64,000 nucleotides of DNA, taken from NCBI GenBank assembly GCA_037783545.1, contig JBBELK010000481.1:434001-498000 (forward strand). The letters run 5' to 3'. The translations under genes were made by a program, and so were the position numbers. Shown one piece after another: positions 1-10,059 of this stretch. The DNA comes from Henricia sp. BOLD:AAB3569 (lineage: Eukaryota; Echinodermata; Asteroidea; Spinulosida; Echinasteridae). Below the pieces are notes generated by a model that did no database searches, was not told where the DNA came from, and worked only from the letters and a program-made list of their open reading frames with translations. Positions within the stretch are counted from its first letter, which is position 1. Every line of letters begins with the position of its first letter.

Positions 1-164
1 GCACAGTTTGCCCTTCACTTTTTGTGTTGGAGATGCACCATCACCTCGTGGAAAATAAGTCAGCATTTTCCTCTTAATTTCGTGCTTTTATTTGCATGCT
101 AAGATGTAGTGGAGGGTCAACACAACGTTCAGTATACCGGGGATTTAACTTGGCTCATTAAAAT
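1..164. repeat. Right end of a dispersed repeat, direct copy of 1185-1349
   Basis: Bases 1-164 match 1185-1349 with only scattered mismatches, in the same orientation. The second copy is the end of a block inserted into a Harbinger-like element, so the first is probably the end of another copy whose left part lies outside the window. No coding content is seen. Confidence 0.8.
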
Positions 165-302
165 ACAGGAATACCATGAATTCAGGGGCAATTGCCGTCT
201 GAATCCATTGTATTCCCGTACGCGTAATTGTTTTTACACCACTGCGAGGGAAACATGAGTTTTTGCTTACCTTTTTAGCGTCTTGAGAGGAGACTATATA
301 AT

Positions 303-330
303 AGGTTAGGGTTCAGGGTTAGGGTTTAGG
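303..330. repeat. Short TTAGGG-like run
   Basis: About four imperfect TTAGGG-type units (TTAGGG, TTCAGGG, TTAGGG, TTTAGGG). It is too short to call a true interstitial telomeric tract. Confidence 0.4.
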
Positions 331-381
331 GCTGGTTATTTTAAAGGAATCTAGGGTTTTAAATGCGGTCGGTTTGCAACC

Positions 382-452
382 AGCTTCGTGGTCTGGTTAG
401 GAGAGAGCTCGACTTGTAATCATAAGGTCCCTTGTTCAAATCTCAGTCATGT
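382..452 (+). pseudogene. tRNA-like sequence, probably a SINE head or tRNA pseudogene
   Basis: A tRNA-like layout is visible: an A-box-like segment (TGGTCTGGTTAG), a possible anticodon loop around CTTGTAAT (TGT, which would be threonine) and a B-box-like GTTCAAATC. The anticodon and acceptor stems do not pair well, so I read it as a degenerate tRNA-derived sequence rather than a working gene. Confidence 0.4.
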
Positions 453-679
453 TTGAGATTTTTCGAAATTTTTCGGTTTCTTCTTTTTCTCTAATAGTGA
501 GTGTAAGAGTTGTGACTATTTCCCAGATTGTCACTTGAGAAGTATAAGTCATTGGAAACTCATAAGGACTCCCCCTGACGCCCCTGTGACTCAACACACT
601 CTTCCCTTTTGTTAACGCACCACCCCCCTCCCCCAGAAAACCCTTGTCGCATACTAAGTTCAGCTAAAACAGACCATTA

Positions 680-1479
680 TGCACCTATCAATTGTTTCCC
701 CACCCCCCGCGCTACCCCACTCCCTAGGTAGGGGTTTGGTCACGTTTTTCATGCCCCAGGGTGGGGCATTTGACCCTTTGAAATAACATTTTCAGTGCAT
801 TTGTATACATTTAAGACGCGCATGTTTTGCACCCGAGGGTGGGGATTTTTGTCACCTAAATGTTGCCCCACACTGTTAGAAAAAAATCTCTGTTCATTTA
901 CAGTACACTCATATGTCAATTGGCATTACATATAGCGTACTGTTTTTGAACAGTACTTTCTTCTTTTTTGTTTTCTCTGTTTGCATACAGTAGACTCTAC
1001 TGTTGTTTGGAATTGTAAATATACAGAAGTTTCTTCTGTTTTTCAACATACGACTAAGTGTTCGTTTTGTGCATGGTTTTGTTCCTGAACATAGCCTTCT
1101 GTCCAGAAACAACTCTATGTAACTGAACGTAACATATGGGTTATTGACGACTGTTTCTTGTTGTAGACGTTTGAGTGTGGATATGCACAGTTTGCCCTTC
1201 ACATTTTGTGTTGGAGATGCACCATCGCCTCGTGGAAAATAAGTCGGCATTTTCCTCTTAATTTCGTAGCTTTTATTTGCATGATGAGATGTAGTGGAGG
1301 GTCAACACAACGTCCAGTACACCGGGGATTTAACTTGGCTCATTTAAATTTGTCACGCAAAAAGTGACAATCCCCACCTCTTAGGTGGGGTAGCCCGGAG
1401 GGGAGGGGGTGGGGCGGGGAGGGGGTGGGCGGGGAGGGGGTGGGCGGGGAGGGGGGGGGGATAATTGTTGATAGGTGCA
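680..1479. mobile_element. Harbinger-like TIR element with an internal insertion
   Basis: TIRs read TGCACCTATCAATTG on the left and nearly its complement on the right (one base differs), flanked by TTA at 677-679 and 1480-1482. Comparison with the 283-bp copy at 52281-52563 shows the same outer sequence, interrupted here from about 873 to 1349 by another repeat whose end matches 1-164. TTA duplications fit the PIF/Harbinger superfamily. No transposase is seen, so it is non-autonomous. Confidence 0.75.
1394..1460 (+). repeat. G-rich tandem tract
   Basis: A short repeat of about 16 bases built on GGGGAGGGGGTGGGC ends in a run of Gs. It has many G runs and could form a G-quadruplex. It is an expansion of the GC-rich sub-terminal region of the Harbinger-like element. 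Confidence 0.7.
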
Positions 1480-1608
1480 TTATCGCTGGTAATCTTAAAC
1501 GTCCATTGCTAAAACGCAGGGAAACAGTTTACTAGTTTTAGCGTAGACACAGTAACCTTGCTAGCAACACAGAAAGGATGACGTTTTTATTTTTTTTCGC
1601 TCTAACAA

Positions 1609-1845
1609 TGGGAAGAAAACAGGAAATTTGAAATCTCCAATTTGGATGTGGCAGCAAAAAGTATGGTATGGTCAATGTACTGCTTTATGGAACGGATAAT
1701 TTAGTTTACAAATCATCGGTGGTTTTTTGACGATATCCTTGAAATTATACAGATCGAGAGCGCAACATTTCAGAATGGCATGCAAAAAAATATGACTACA
1801 CAAATGATATGGTATCCACATCTCAACACCCTTGGAAAAAATGGG
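1609..1845. repeat. Partial copy of a dispersed TIR repeat (GTGTCCAGAT family)
   Basis: Similar to 19718-19935, to 38168-38557 and, in reverse, to 40966-41325, sharing blocks around CAATTTGGATGTGG and GATATGGTATC. The termini are lost. It lies within intron 1 of the minus-strand SLC22 gene. Confidence 0.6.
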
Positions 1846-1951
1846 AGGCTCAAAACAAACTTTATATTCTGCACGAAATGTGAACCCACTGAAAATCCGA
1901 ACTCATAAATTCTTCCCCGTTTCTATAAAGCCAGCAGAATTCGGAACTTAC

Positions 1952-2266
1952 ATCGGTAACATAGCTCGTTTCACCGTGAATCGACTCATATTCCCAGCCG
2001 TAGTCACACGGTGTCGAATAGTTTTCACCCCCGTCTCCACCGTAGTAAACCAAACTGCATTCTTTGGAAATGCAAGTCCCTTCCGTCTCGTTCGTCGTAC
2101 CGTTGGGCGGTAGTTTACACCGATGTTCGTCCGGTTCACCGATGGTAAACGAAACTCCAGTGACTAGATATGTACTCACGAACGTACACATCAAATACGG
2201 GATGAAATTTAACGTTTGTATAAGGCCGAAGCCTCCTAAACGGAGAAGCGAAGCGTCAACATCCAT
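1952..2266 (-). CDS. SLC22-family transporter A, first coding exon (gene continues off the left edge)
   Basis: This exon encodes 105 residues starting MDVDASLLRLGGFGLIQTLN and ending GETSYVTD, followed by a minus-strand donor GTAAGT (plus-strand AC at 1950-1951). It holds the cytoplasmic N-terminus, TM1 and the large extracellular loop that defines SLC22 transporters, with N-glycosylation sequons (NGT, NET, NYS) and several loop cysteines. It aligns along its length with exon 1 of the plus-strand gene at 11216 and ends at the same residue, so the two are paralogues. SLC22 proteins carry organic cations, anions or carnitine-like solutes across the plasma membrane; the substrate cannot be told here. 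No second exon is visible in 1-1950, which is reasonable because intron 1 of the paralogue is 2.8 kb. Confidence 0.85.
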
Positions 2267-2411
2267 AGTACCACATCACAAACTGTGTACTGTCAGTATT
2301 TTGTTGCACGAACCTTTTTTTGTGTGCCAGATGCCGTATCGTTGTGCACCGGAGCGAAAGTTACGATAGCGATTAAAACTTTCGCAAATATGGTTGGTGC
2401 ACTGCATTTAA

Positions 2412-3165
2412 AGGTACACACCGGCTTCGTTGGGCTATTTTGGGCTCGAAATTGACCCATACCAGATTCTGAATGCTCTTCCGAAATAAACTGAACATAT
2501 CCTGAAAAGAAACCACAGAATGTTGCCGTTTTTTAGCAATTTTCAAAAAACAGAGGTCACGTGACTTTTCGGAACTAGATTCTGGTTCCAAAAAGTCACA
2601 TGGTCTTGCGAGTTAGTTTTTTGTCCAGTCGCATGTCCAGTCGCATGAAAGTTTCTTACTGCAGAACTGCACCAAATTCAACTCTGAATTGTCCACAATA
2701 TTTATAAGTAGTTGACAAAAGAGAGACTATTTATACAGGTATGACAGAAATGTTTGTTTCGAGAGTCCGGAGAATGGGACTCAGCAAGCGCGTGCTAGTA
2801 TGGCAAACTACGGTGGATCGCCCCGCCCAGCACGGCAAATATCCCGAGTGCACACACGGTGGGTTGGTTGGTGTACATGTACGTTCGTGAAGAAAAAACA
2901 TGGTGCTAAATTCATAATCGTTCGTCCGGGCTGTTCAGTGAAATCGTGATCAGAAAATTGGAGATATCCCGAGTAGGAAAAGAGCGAATCGTTTGTGACA
3001 AAGTCGTGAAGCTCGCGCGTAGTTGCAACGGCTGGTAAAGCGTATAACCCGTATTTAATTTTGCACTTCTTTAGTAAATTACGGGATATTTTGATGATTT
3101 TTTCACAACGACGACCATCAAACAAGTATTGTCAATGCTGCTATACAGTAGGCCGGTGTGTACCT
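2412..3165. mobile_element. TTAA-flanked TIR element (ACACCGGC family), copy 1
   Basis: Termini AGGTACACACCGGC and its complement are flanked by TTAA at 2408-2411 and 3166-3169. The 754-bp element has no coding capacity. Related copies lie at 11604-12416 (reverse), 17767-18505 and 39039-39265 (truncated). Confidence 0.8.
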
Positions 3166-3194
3166 TTAATGCGAGGGATCGAATGCGCATACAA

Positions 3195-3619
3195 CATTAG
3201 TGCCACTTTTACGAGGTGGTGTGTATTTCAAAAAGTGGTGCATGTCTTTAAAAGGGTGGTGGATGTTTCTTAGTAAGTGGCGGCCGCCAGATAATAAGTG
3301 GCGGCCGCCAGATAATAAGTGGCGGCCGCTAGATAATAAGGGGCGGCCGCCAGATAATAACTTGCGGCCGCCAGATAATAACTTGCGGCCGCTACTTTAA
3401 AAAAAACTTGCTTGGCAATGCATATAATTCTCAGTCAAAGCATTGTTGTGCTACTATTATCTTGCGGCCGTTACTGATTATCTGGCGGCCGTCACTTATT
3501 ATCTGGCGGCCGCCACTTATTATCTGGCGGCCGCCACTTATTTAGAAACATCCACCACCCTTTTAAAGACATGCACTACTTTTTGAAATACACACTTCCT
3601 CGTAAAAGTGGCACTAATG
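3195..3619. repeat. Near-palindrome with NotI-type tandem units
   Basis: A 425-bp inverted repeat with arms of about 185 bp and a loop of about 60 bp. Each arm runs from CATTAGTGCCACTTTTACG through a GTGGTGGATGTTTC block into three to six tandem units of about 19 bp containing GCGGCCGC and AGATAATAA. No clear target duplication is seen at the ends. Confidence 0.85.
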
Positions 3620-4422
3620 GGGCTTCATAGTAAACATATGTTTCCTTGCTGTGACTCAAACGAGATAATCAAAATTCCTCAACTTATGCACATATAAATA
3701 ATTGTCTCCCCCACCCTCCTCCACGCTGTTATATACCCAGCACGATATATGGCAAAGGGACTTTCCCCTAACGCCCTTACGTGCGTCAGTAGGCTTTATA
3801 CACCAAACGCTGTTCATGCCTGTGTTGTCTAGATCCCAGAACATACTCTGCAAATCCAATCCATAACAATAGTATCGCACGAACTCGGCCTAAGTAAACA
3901 TTTTTGAAGTGAACCCCACAACTAAAAATGCGCTGTCTATGGCATTAAAAATATTTTGAATGGAAACAGCGACAAAGTAAGTTTACAATACAAAGGTCAG
4001 GCGAATATACCTTGTGCACATTCTCAACGCATCATATGGCATTGGATGACAGAAAAGGTTGGCGGCTTTCACACAAACCTATGCAGGCTTTGGAGATATG
4101 ACCTAAATTGTAAATTATTATATTCTCGTTTCTGTAAAAAGGTCCCTTACGATTTTCTCTCATCCTAAATATGTTTGTATATGGATGTCCTAGAAAAAAG
4201 AAAACCGAGAATTGCCAATTACTCGGTAATGACTGAACATTTTGAAGTAATATCCGTTTCATCAGCGTGACGGTCCTTATATCACTATGAACATCTAACA
4301 ATGGAAATTGGGCACACACCATTGTTACTAATAATTGAGTCACAATGAACATGTACATGTTTTTGCTCATAGTGTATATGGCACCAACAATCCAGAGTAC
4401 ATGGATGACTGAGCACCGATGG

Positions 4423-4703
4423 TTGTTGTTGTTGTTAATTTTATGGCATCTTCAGCAACTAAGGCCCTTTATGCCATCAACTATACGGTTTTAGTATTAA
4501 CTATACTTTATTATCAACTTGAGATGACGAAGAAGGAGTTGCAGTTTTAGAAGTGGGAGGAAAAACCCCAGAGAAATCCCTGGGGGAAAACCCACGCGAT
4601 CTAGTAGGGACTGCAAACCCAATCCACATACACGCCCCGGATTCGAACCCGGGACGACAGAGGTGAAGGCGATAAAAGAACCACTAGGCCAACGCGACCG
4701 CCC
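4423..4703 (-). mobile_element. tRNA-derived SINE with 12-bp target duplication
   Basis: On the minus strand the head holds an A box (TGGCCTAGTGG) and a perfect B box (GGTTCGAATCC), followed by a body with a CCCCAGGGATTTCTCTGGGG hairpin and a tail of AAC repeats. The flanks GAGCACCGATGG (4411-4422) and GAGCACCGACGG (4704-4715) form a 12-bp target duplication with one mismatch, showing retroposition. It sits inside the TIR element at 4180-5741. Confidence 0.85.
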
Positions 4704-4925
4704 GAGCACCGACGGTTCAAGCGACAGGTCAGAAATAGCTTTGTACCAGATTATGAACAGAGTCATGTTATTAAAAAAGATGAATAAGATAAAAAGGCAA
4801 ATAATCACTTTAAAAATCATTTATTCAAACATTAACTTTCATGTGCTTATATTGACAGCAATATGTTTAGGATTTAAAACTGGGCTCGTAATTGCTGTGG
4901 TAAACAAGGGTACTGTCTTGTATGA

Positions 4926-5480
4926 GTGGGTGGTATTGAAAGGGTTAAACATGCGTTTAAAATCGGATAGGGGCTTTGACACTGAAGGCGCGGGCCACTA
5001 TCAGCATCCAGGCCCCTATCCGATTTTAAACAGATTGTTTAAGACCATTCAAACCCACTTTTAACCCCATTCGTAAATACCTTTTTTGTGTAAATCGGTA
5101 AAACTCACCAAAATTAGTTTGTCTCTGCATTCACTTTTTTTCGCTTCATCTTGTTGTTTGTACGTTCAAACTGCTACCTGTGCGTGCGGCTAGTTGTTTG
5201 TTCGATCGCCCGCGTAATGCAGGGGTGTTGTGTACGCGCACGCAGACGACCCGGTAAATGTCGCATGCACAGTGCAAATTTTGCTGTCGGGAGCGTGCAG
5301 TTTCAGCGTGCGTGTGCGAGTTCCTTACGCTTACTAGGGCGCAGGCAGAAACGCGATTCAGTTAGTTTTAAACACTACCTTGTATTATCATTCGTTTAAA
5401 ACCGCCCACGTGATGTGTTCTTAGCCAATGAGGATGCGTAAACTGTCTAAGGTATTTATGAATATAATAATATATATATA
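4926..5480. repeat. Dispersed hairpin repeat, paralogous to 57250-57830
   Basis: Contains a hairpin with arms around TTAAAATCGGATAGGGGC, then a GC-richer stretch and the end sequence GTCTAAGGTATTTATGAATA. The same order appears in reverse at 57250-57830. No coding content. Confidence 0.6.
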
Positions 5481-5825
5481 TAATAATCAAACGAAATTTG
5501 AATTTATTCATAATCTTGTAGGCCTACAAAGCTTTGAACCTTAACGATCAGTGCTCAGTCATCCATGCACGAGGGGTGCTCAGTCATCCATGCACGAGGG
5601 TATTTTGAATTTATTGGTGTCATATAAGAAAGAGGACACGGTGATGAAACGGACAGAAGTTGCCGTTTTCCAATATTCCCAGTCAATACCGAGTAATTAG
5701 CAATTAAATTTCGGTTTTTCTTTCTTTCTGGGACACCCATATGTTTAATAATGATGTAATAATTGATTTCCCACGAATTAAATCGAATCAGCACCTAATT
5801 GTTGGCGTGCTTCCCACTCTCAACC

Positions 5826-6115
5826 ATCCTGAGATCTCAAGGAATTTCCACTCTGCTAAGCGACGTTACAATGCCCTCAGGAAATCCACGCAAATATGTG
5901 AAGTAAGGCGGCTGTTGCGTTCAGCAAACACACGTCAGAGTCATTTCGATGTAATTTGGTGATGTTATGCCCAAAAGGAACGATTTCTAAACTTTCCAGA
6001 AATTGTGTTCCTTATGACTGTCCCATTCCTACCAACATTTCCGGCGACGATCTTATTTACTCCTATCCGCAGTTTTTCAAATGAATAACAGTGATGCGTG
6101 AATGGAACGGATTCC
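5826..6115 (-). repeat. Dispersed repeat X, partial reverse copy
   Basis: Reverse-oriented relative of the blocks at 36814-37400 and 53493-54054, recognisable from the segments around GAATTTCCACTCTGC and CATAACATCACC. It is more diverged than the other two. Confidence 0.55.
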
Positions 6116-6157
6116 CATGTATGCTAATAGGACTGCAGCCGATCGCTGACGCGGACA

Positions 6158-6944
6158 TAGCCTTGTCCAAGGCCGTCTCCAGGTTTTTTGCTGTATATAC
6201 GAGAGAATATTGGGTCTAGCGCATGCAAACTGCATGCACACGGCATCAAAACGAGCATGCATGCGATAACGACTTCCATAGTAAACCCGTACGGCAACAC
6301 ACTGGCTGCGTACATACAGCCAGTTTTGGCCGAAAATGGGCGGGCTTTGGATATGCGGGTATGCAAGGTATGAATATTTAACATTTGTCTTGAGCCAATC
6401 AAGAGCTTCATTAGTAGCACGTAATAACTCGCGCATGCATTATGCGTGTCATGACGTCCTCATGTTACGAGAACCGTGGCATGATCGATGGACGAAAACA
6501 ACAAATATTCTCGGGTTCGTAGCATTTATTGTGATTTTCTGTTTAGTATTTGATTACACCTTTGAGGGACAATGGTCGTAATATGACAGCTTTCCTAAAT
6601 TATTTGTATGAGCTCTTAACACTGGCTCAGATGAACAAACTGGGGATCGCAGATCATAGCGTTTTTCAAACATAACCTGCCGTGCGTCGACCAATGAAAT
6701 TTCAGCTCACGCTGGGGTGGTTTCCCTATTACTGTAATGAGTTTCGCTGGCTGAATGCAGAACCATCAAGGCGTTGGGTTTAGGACCGTACCGATACATG
6801 TACGTACGTGCATGTGTGCATAGTCGTAGCGCGGCGCGTTGTGAGCCAACACGTGCAACAGATTCCGTAGCTTGTAAGCGCTTTGTTCAGTTTTATCTTC
6901 AGCGGGCCGTCTAAAAGACAAGCCCAACGCCTTGATCAAGGCTA
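6158..6944. mobile_element. Mutator-like TIR element with 9-bp duplication, copy 1
   Basis: The ends are TAGCCTTGTCCAAGGC and GCCTTGATCAAGGCTA. The flanks ACGCGGACA (6149-6157) and ACGCGGACA (6945-6953) are a perfect 9-bp target duplication. A reverse-oriented copy with its own 9-bp duplication is at 51291-52153. The size of the duplication points to Mutator-like elements; no transposase is seen. Confidence 0.85.
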
Positions 6945-6988
6945 ACGCGGACACGGCCAGCGTTACCGAGTACATGTATCACACTGCA

Positions 6989-7660
6989 TGCTAGATTGGT
7001 TCCCTGTCCTCATATTTACTTCCCCTTCGTCGTATATGAGGACAGTTACACACGCGCCCATGTTTGGCATAAATATCCAGGAATTCCTGGAGATTTATGC
7101 AAATTAATGATTGCGAAATTCACTCGTCGTTGAGCTAACTCTAAAAATAGATTATGCATATATTTAATACAATTAACGACCAATCACGCGTGGTTATTGG
7201 TCGGTGTGTGCTATAGACCTTTATCACGGTGCGTCCATTTTTGTCTTGTTTTGTCGGGTACGATCAGTGCGTCTGCGCGTCCGCGCTCTCTTGATCGCGC
7301 AACGTCTGTGCCATTGTGATGCACACAATGAACAATTTCAAAACGGGACCAAACAATTTTTTTCTGCAGGCCTCGCTTTGGTTACGTTCATTTTAATAGA
7401 CTTCCGAAGTGAATACGTCACCTTTTGTTGGTTGCCTAGGCAATTGGATCTAAACTAAAAATCACTCAACCGTGTCCCAGTGCTTTTCCAATGGTACTTT
7501 TCCCGACGGCCATGATAGTTTAGATCCAATTGCCATGGCAACGCACGTCACACTTCGGCTGTCTATAGGGGAAAAGGGAAGATGGCCGCACCGTGATACA
7601 GGTCTATAGCGGAGAGCAACGTAGCGCACATGGACAGGGGACCAGTCTAACTGCATGCAC
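6989..7660. repeat. Nested TIR repeats
   Basis: The outer repeat has ends near CTAGATTGGTTCCCTGTCC and GGACAGGGGACCAGTCTA, matching the simple hairpin at 23421-23513. Inside is a second repeat (7211-7609, ends TATAGACCTTTATCACGGTGC and GCACCGTGATACAGGTCTATA), and inside that a third (7399-7567, ends AGACTTCCGAAGTG and CACTTCGGCTGTCT). Fragments of the second recur at 14876-14960 and the third recurs at 21267-21440. Confidence 0.6.
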
Positions 7661-7726
7661 GGTGTTTACAATCTGCGCGCGTTTACATTTGAATGCCTAC
7701 AATGCACTGCCATGCCAAGCGTCCTG

Positions 7727-8402
7727 GGGCCAATTTCATTAAGCCGTTATAGCAGAATAATTTGCTTAAAGGCAGTATACATGATTGTATAAAGAAAATC
7801 AGAAATGTTCACAGATTTACGCCTAACTTACACAATATAAACATGATGACCGTAGAAAACTTCCGCTGAAATGGTTTTGTCTGAACTGCTCTAGTCCTTG
7901 AGAAATGAGTAAAACAATTATTTGTTCGTCTCATGAGACGAACATTCAATTTCCCCAAAACCATTTCGCCCGAGTGCCATTTCGCCCCAAATTACTTCGT
8001 CCAAACACTACATCGCCCAAATGCTACTTTGCCCCAAAACCACGCCGTGCACTGGCCGTGGTTCAGGGCGAAATGGTTCAGGGCGAAGTGGTTTTGGGGC
8101 GAAATTACTGCAAACCCTTTTTTGACTGTTTTCTCCAAAGTTAGACGAAGTACGGAGCTGGTTTTTGCTCAGGTTAGTTTTAATCATGCATATCTTCAAT
8201 CACACAGAGGGATAAAACTATTTGTAACAGTTTACCAATCATGTATACTATCTTTAATCCAAAATTTGTTTGCTTTATAAAAATAGGTTAGCAGTCATAA
8301 TCTTACGTGTATTGCAATTGACTCGTGTTCTGCTATTCTTGCTAAGAACAAAGTTGACATACAATTTTGACTATTAACCCATTTTTATAAAGCAAACAAA
8401 CT
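7727..8402. repeat. GGCCAATTT repeat interrupted by a TTAA element
   Basis: The left end GGGGCCAATTTCAT and the block around TTTGCTTTATAAAAATAGG match the intact copy at 15611-15844. The run TTTGCTTAATCCAAAA of the intact copy is split here at TTAA by the element at 7770-8253. The far right end is missing. Confidence 0.75.
7770..8253. mobile_element. TTAA-flanked TIR element (AGGCAGTATAC family), copy 1
   Basis: TIRs AGGCAGTATACATGATTG and the near-complement are flanked by TTAA at 7766-7769 and 8254-8257. The interior contains repeated GCCCCAAAACCA-like units and a TCTCATGAGACGAA palindrome. A reverse copy is at 55810-56306. The host repeat at 15611-15844 supplies the empty site with a single TTAA. 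Confidence 0.9.
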
Positions 8403-8585
8403 TTGTCCAGAGAGGCGACAAGATTTCTGTCGCTTGTTCCCAGCGAAATTAGCCTTTTAGCAAGGCTTTATGGCTTTGTGGTTATATTGTTTGGTAAAAT
8501 GTGGGATTATTGAGCGTCTTGAGCGGAGTTTATAAAGGCTGGGCGAACGTTATGCCTTCTGTCTATAGAGCATCTGCACCAGCAG

Positions 8586-8700
8586 CCATGACAGGGGGCA
8601 GGTTTTCTTATTTAAATGATGTAACAATAGAACCACAAAGCACCTACTCATGCATGACACATGGTAACAATGTGACTGCCCCGTGTCATGGCCGCCGTGC
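8586..8700. repeat. Short hairpin repeat, also at 28346-28455
   Basis: The ends CCATGACAGGGGGCAGG and TGCCCCGTGTCATGG form an inverted repeat. A close copy lies at 28346-28455 inside the plus-strand SLC22 gene. Confidence 0.6.
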
Positions 8701-9154
8701 AAAGGCTCTATTGCCGTAAAGCCTTTTTCGAACTGGCTTATACTGCTACATTATCCATTACAGGCAAGTAGTTGACCCGTACGTGCAACGTCACAACACC
8801 ATTACCCACGCTCCACTATACACGTGAACATTTTTGAAACCAAACTGTCAACTGATCCAATGATAGTCTGGTTCCCGGACCAAAAAATTCGATCACTAGA
8901 CTGATTTTAAGGTCCGGCAACCGCCAGTATACATGTTAGTCCGCCATATTGAAACATGAGGAATTCCTCCTTTTTCCGAAGGTTCCCGAAGTTACCCGAA
9001 TGCACGTCCGGACGTTATCGTTAATCGTCGGGTACAAATCGTCAGTGTTTCGCCGCGTGTTTATTTTACGATGATGCAGACAAGGTTTTATTTGCCAAAT
9101 ATGTAATAACCCTTTTCAAATTGTTATACACTCGTGCCGTAGCGATTAGTGGGC

Positions 9155-9960
9155 GAACAATGGAAAGGGATTATACCCTCTGTCACATGCGCACCAAATG
9201 TTAGATTTATGTGCAAGGACTGGGACTCTAGCTACAATACACTTTTAACCCGTTTGAGCTGGACAACACTGGGTGATAGACGAATGTACTTCCGTCTCCT
9301 AATGTGCTTCAAAATATGTAATCAGTATATCAACATTCCTTCATTAAAGTTGCACTGCCCGTGTTTGGGCCGATTTGGGCGTACAATTTTTTTTTTGAAG
9401 TTAAATAGGTATTTTTCTAGAATAGAAAAAGTTATCAGCTTTCATTTGGTACCAATAACGTAAAATTCCGTCAAGGATTAATGCCAGTCGATTAAAAACA
9501 AGAAATGATTAAATGGCTGGCAGGTCATTTAATCGACAGGGTTATGACGTAAATGTACATGTGCGCGTACATGTGTACATTGTACACGCACATGTACAAC
9601 ATGTGAAGCACGTTTCAAGAAAAAGGCTTGTATCTCCAATTCCCGACGTCGGAAATTTAAGTTTTTGATATTTTTCGTTACAGAGACACGTAAGCTTTCT
9701 AAATTCGTTCGCTTGTGTAAATTAATTTTTAAAATCCTTTCACCGAAACACGGGCAATGCAACTTTAAGTAAATCTGCTCCAGCTACGAGAGTCGGTCGA
9801 AATGATCAGTTTAAAACTCAACATCCCTTTTGCCAGAACTGACTATTTTAAGTATTAATTTTACCCTCGCACGGCTGTAGACTGGAATAACCTACCGGCA
9901 GACAGAGTCCTTCTCTAGGGAGTTTTAAAAGTGCCTTACATGATTATTTGTTGTCTTTGT
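9155..9960 (+). pseudogene. Non-LTR retrotransposon relic (C-terminal end of the reverse transcriptase ORF)
   Basis: Frames before and after an inserted TTAA element give a broken C-terminal region typical of CR1/L2-like polyproteins: WTTLGDRRMYFRLLMCFKI before, and after it a segment readable as VDWNNLP and SFKSALHDY. It is frameshifted and contains stops. A fragment of the same region (about 9159-9203) is repeated at 10968-11012. Confidence 0.65.
9349..9764. mobile_element. TTAA-flanked TIR element (AGTTGCACTG family)
   Basis: The ends AGTTGCACTGCCCGTGTTT and AAACACGGGCAATGCAACT lie between TTAA motifs. The body includes a run of TGTACATG and a hairpin. A diverged copy lies at 13610-14156. 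It splits the non-LTR relic, so it is the younger of the two. Confidence 0.8.
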
Positions 9961-10059
9961 GTTGATGTTTTGGTCATAGCTTTATAATTGTTCTTGCCAT
10001 TCTTAGGCCGTGCATTTTACTTTTACTTTTTTTTAATCATATGTCTGTATATATATACA

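Larger units (their letters stand above)
4180..5741. mobile_element. TIR element (TATGGGTGTCC ends) carrying other insertions
   Basis: The left arm from about 4180 and the right arm from about 5575 to 5741 are inverted copies, with ends near TATGGATGTCCTAGAAA and CATATGGGTGTCCCAGAAA. The arms are related to those of the element at 34304-34998. The interior holds a SINE and a separate hairpin repeat; no transposase is visible. Confidence 0.6.

Noticed and set aside
303-330. Interstitial telomere
   Set aside because: Only about four imperfect units, too few for telomere-derived sequence.
6124-6436. Two overlapping minus-strand frames of about 100 codons
   Set aside because: They lie within the Mutator-like element 6158-6944, have no transposase features and are not conserved as frames in the copy at 51291-52153.
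9988-10059. Hydrophobic N-terminus of the 149-codon frame
   Set aside because: Signal-peptide-like by chance; the real similarity to Penelope-like nucleases starts at about residue 25, after a TA-rich palindrome.
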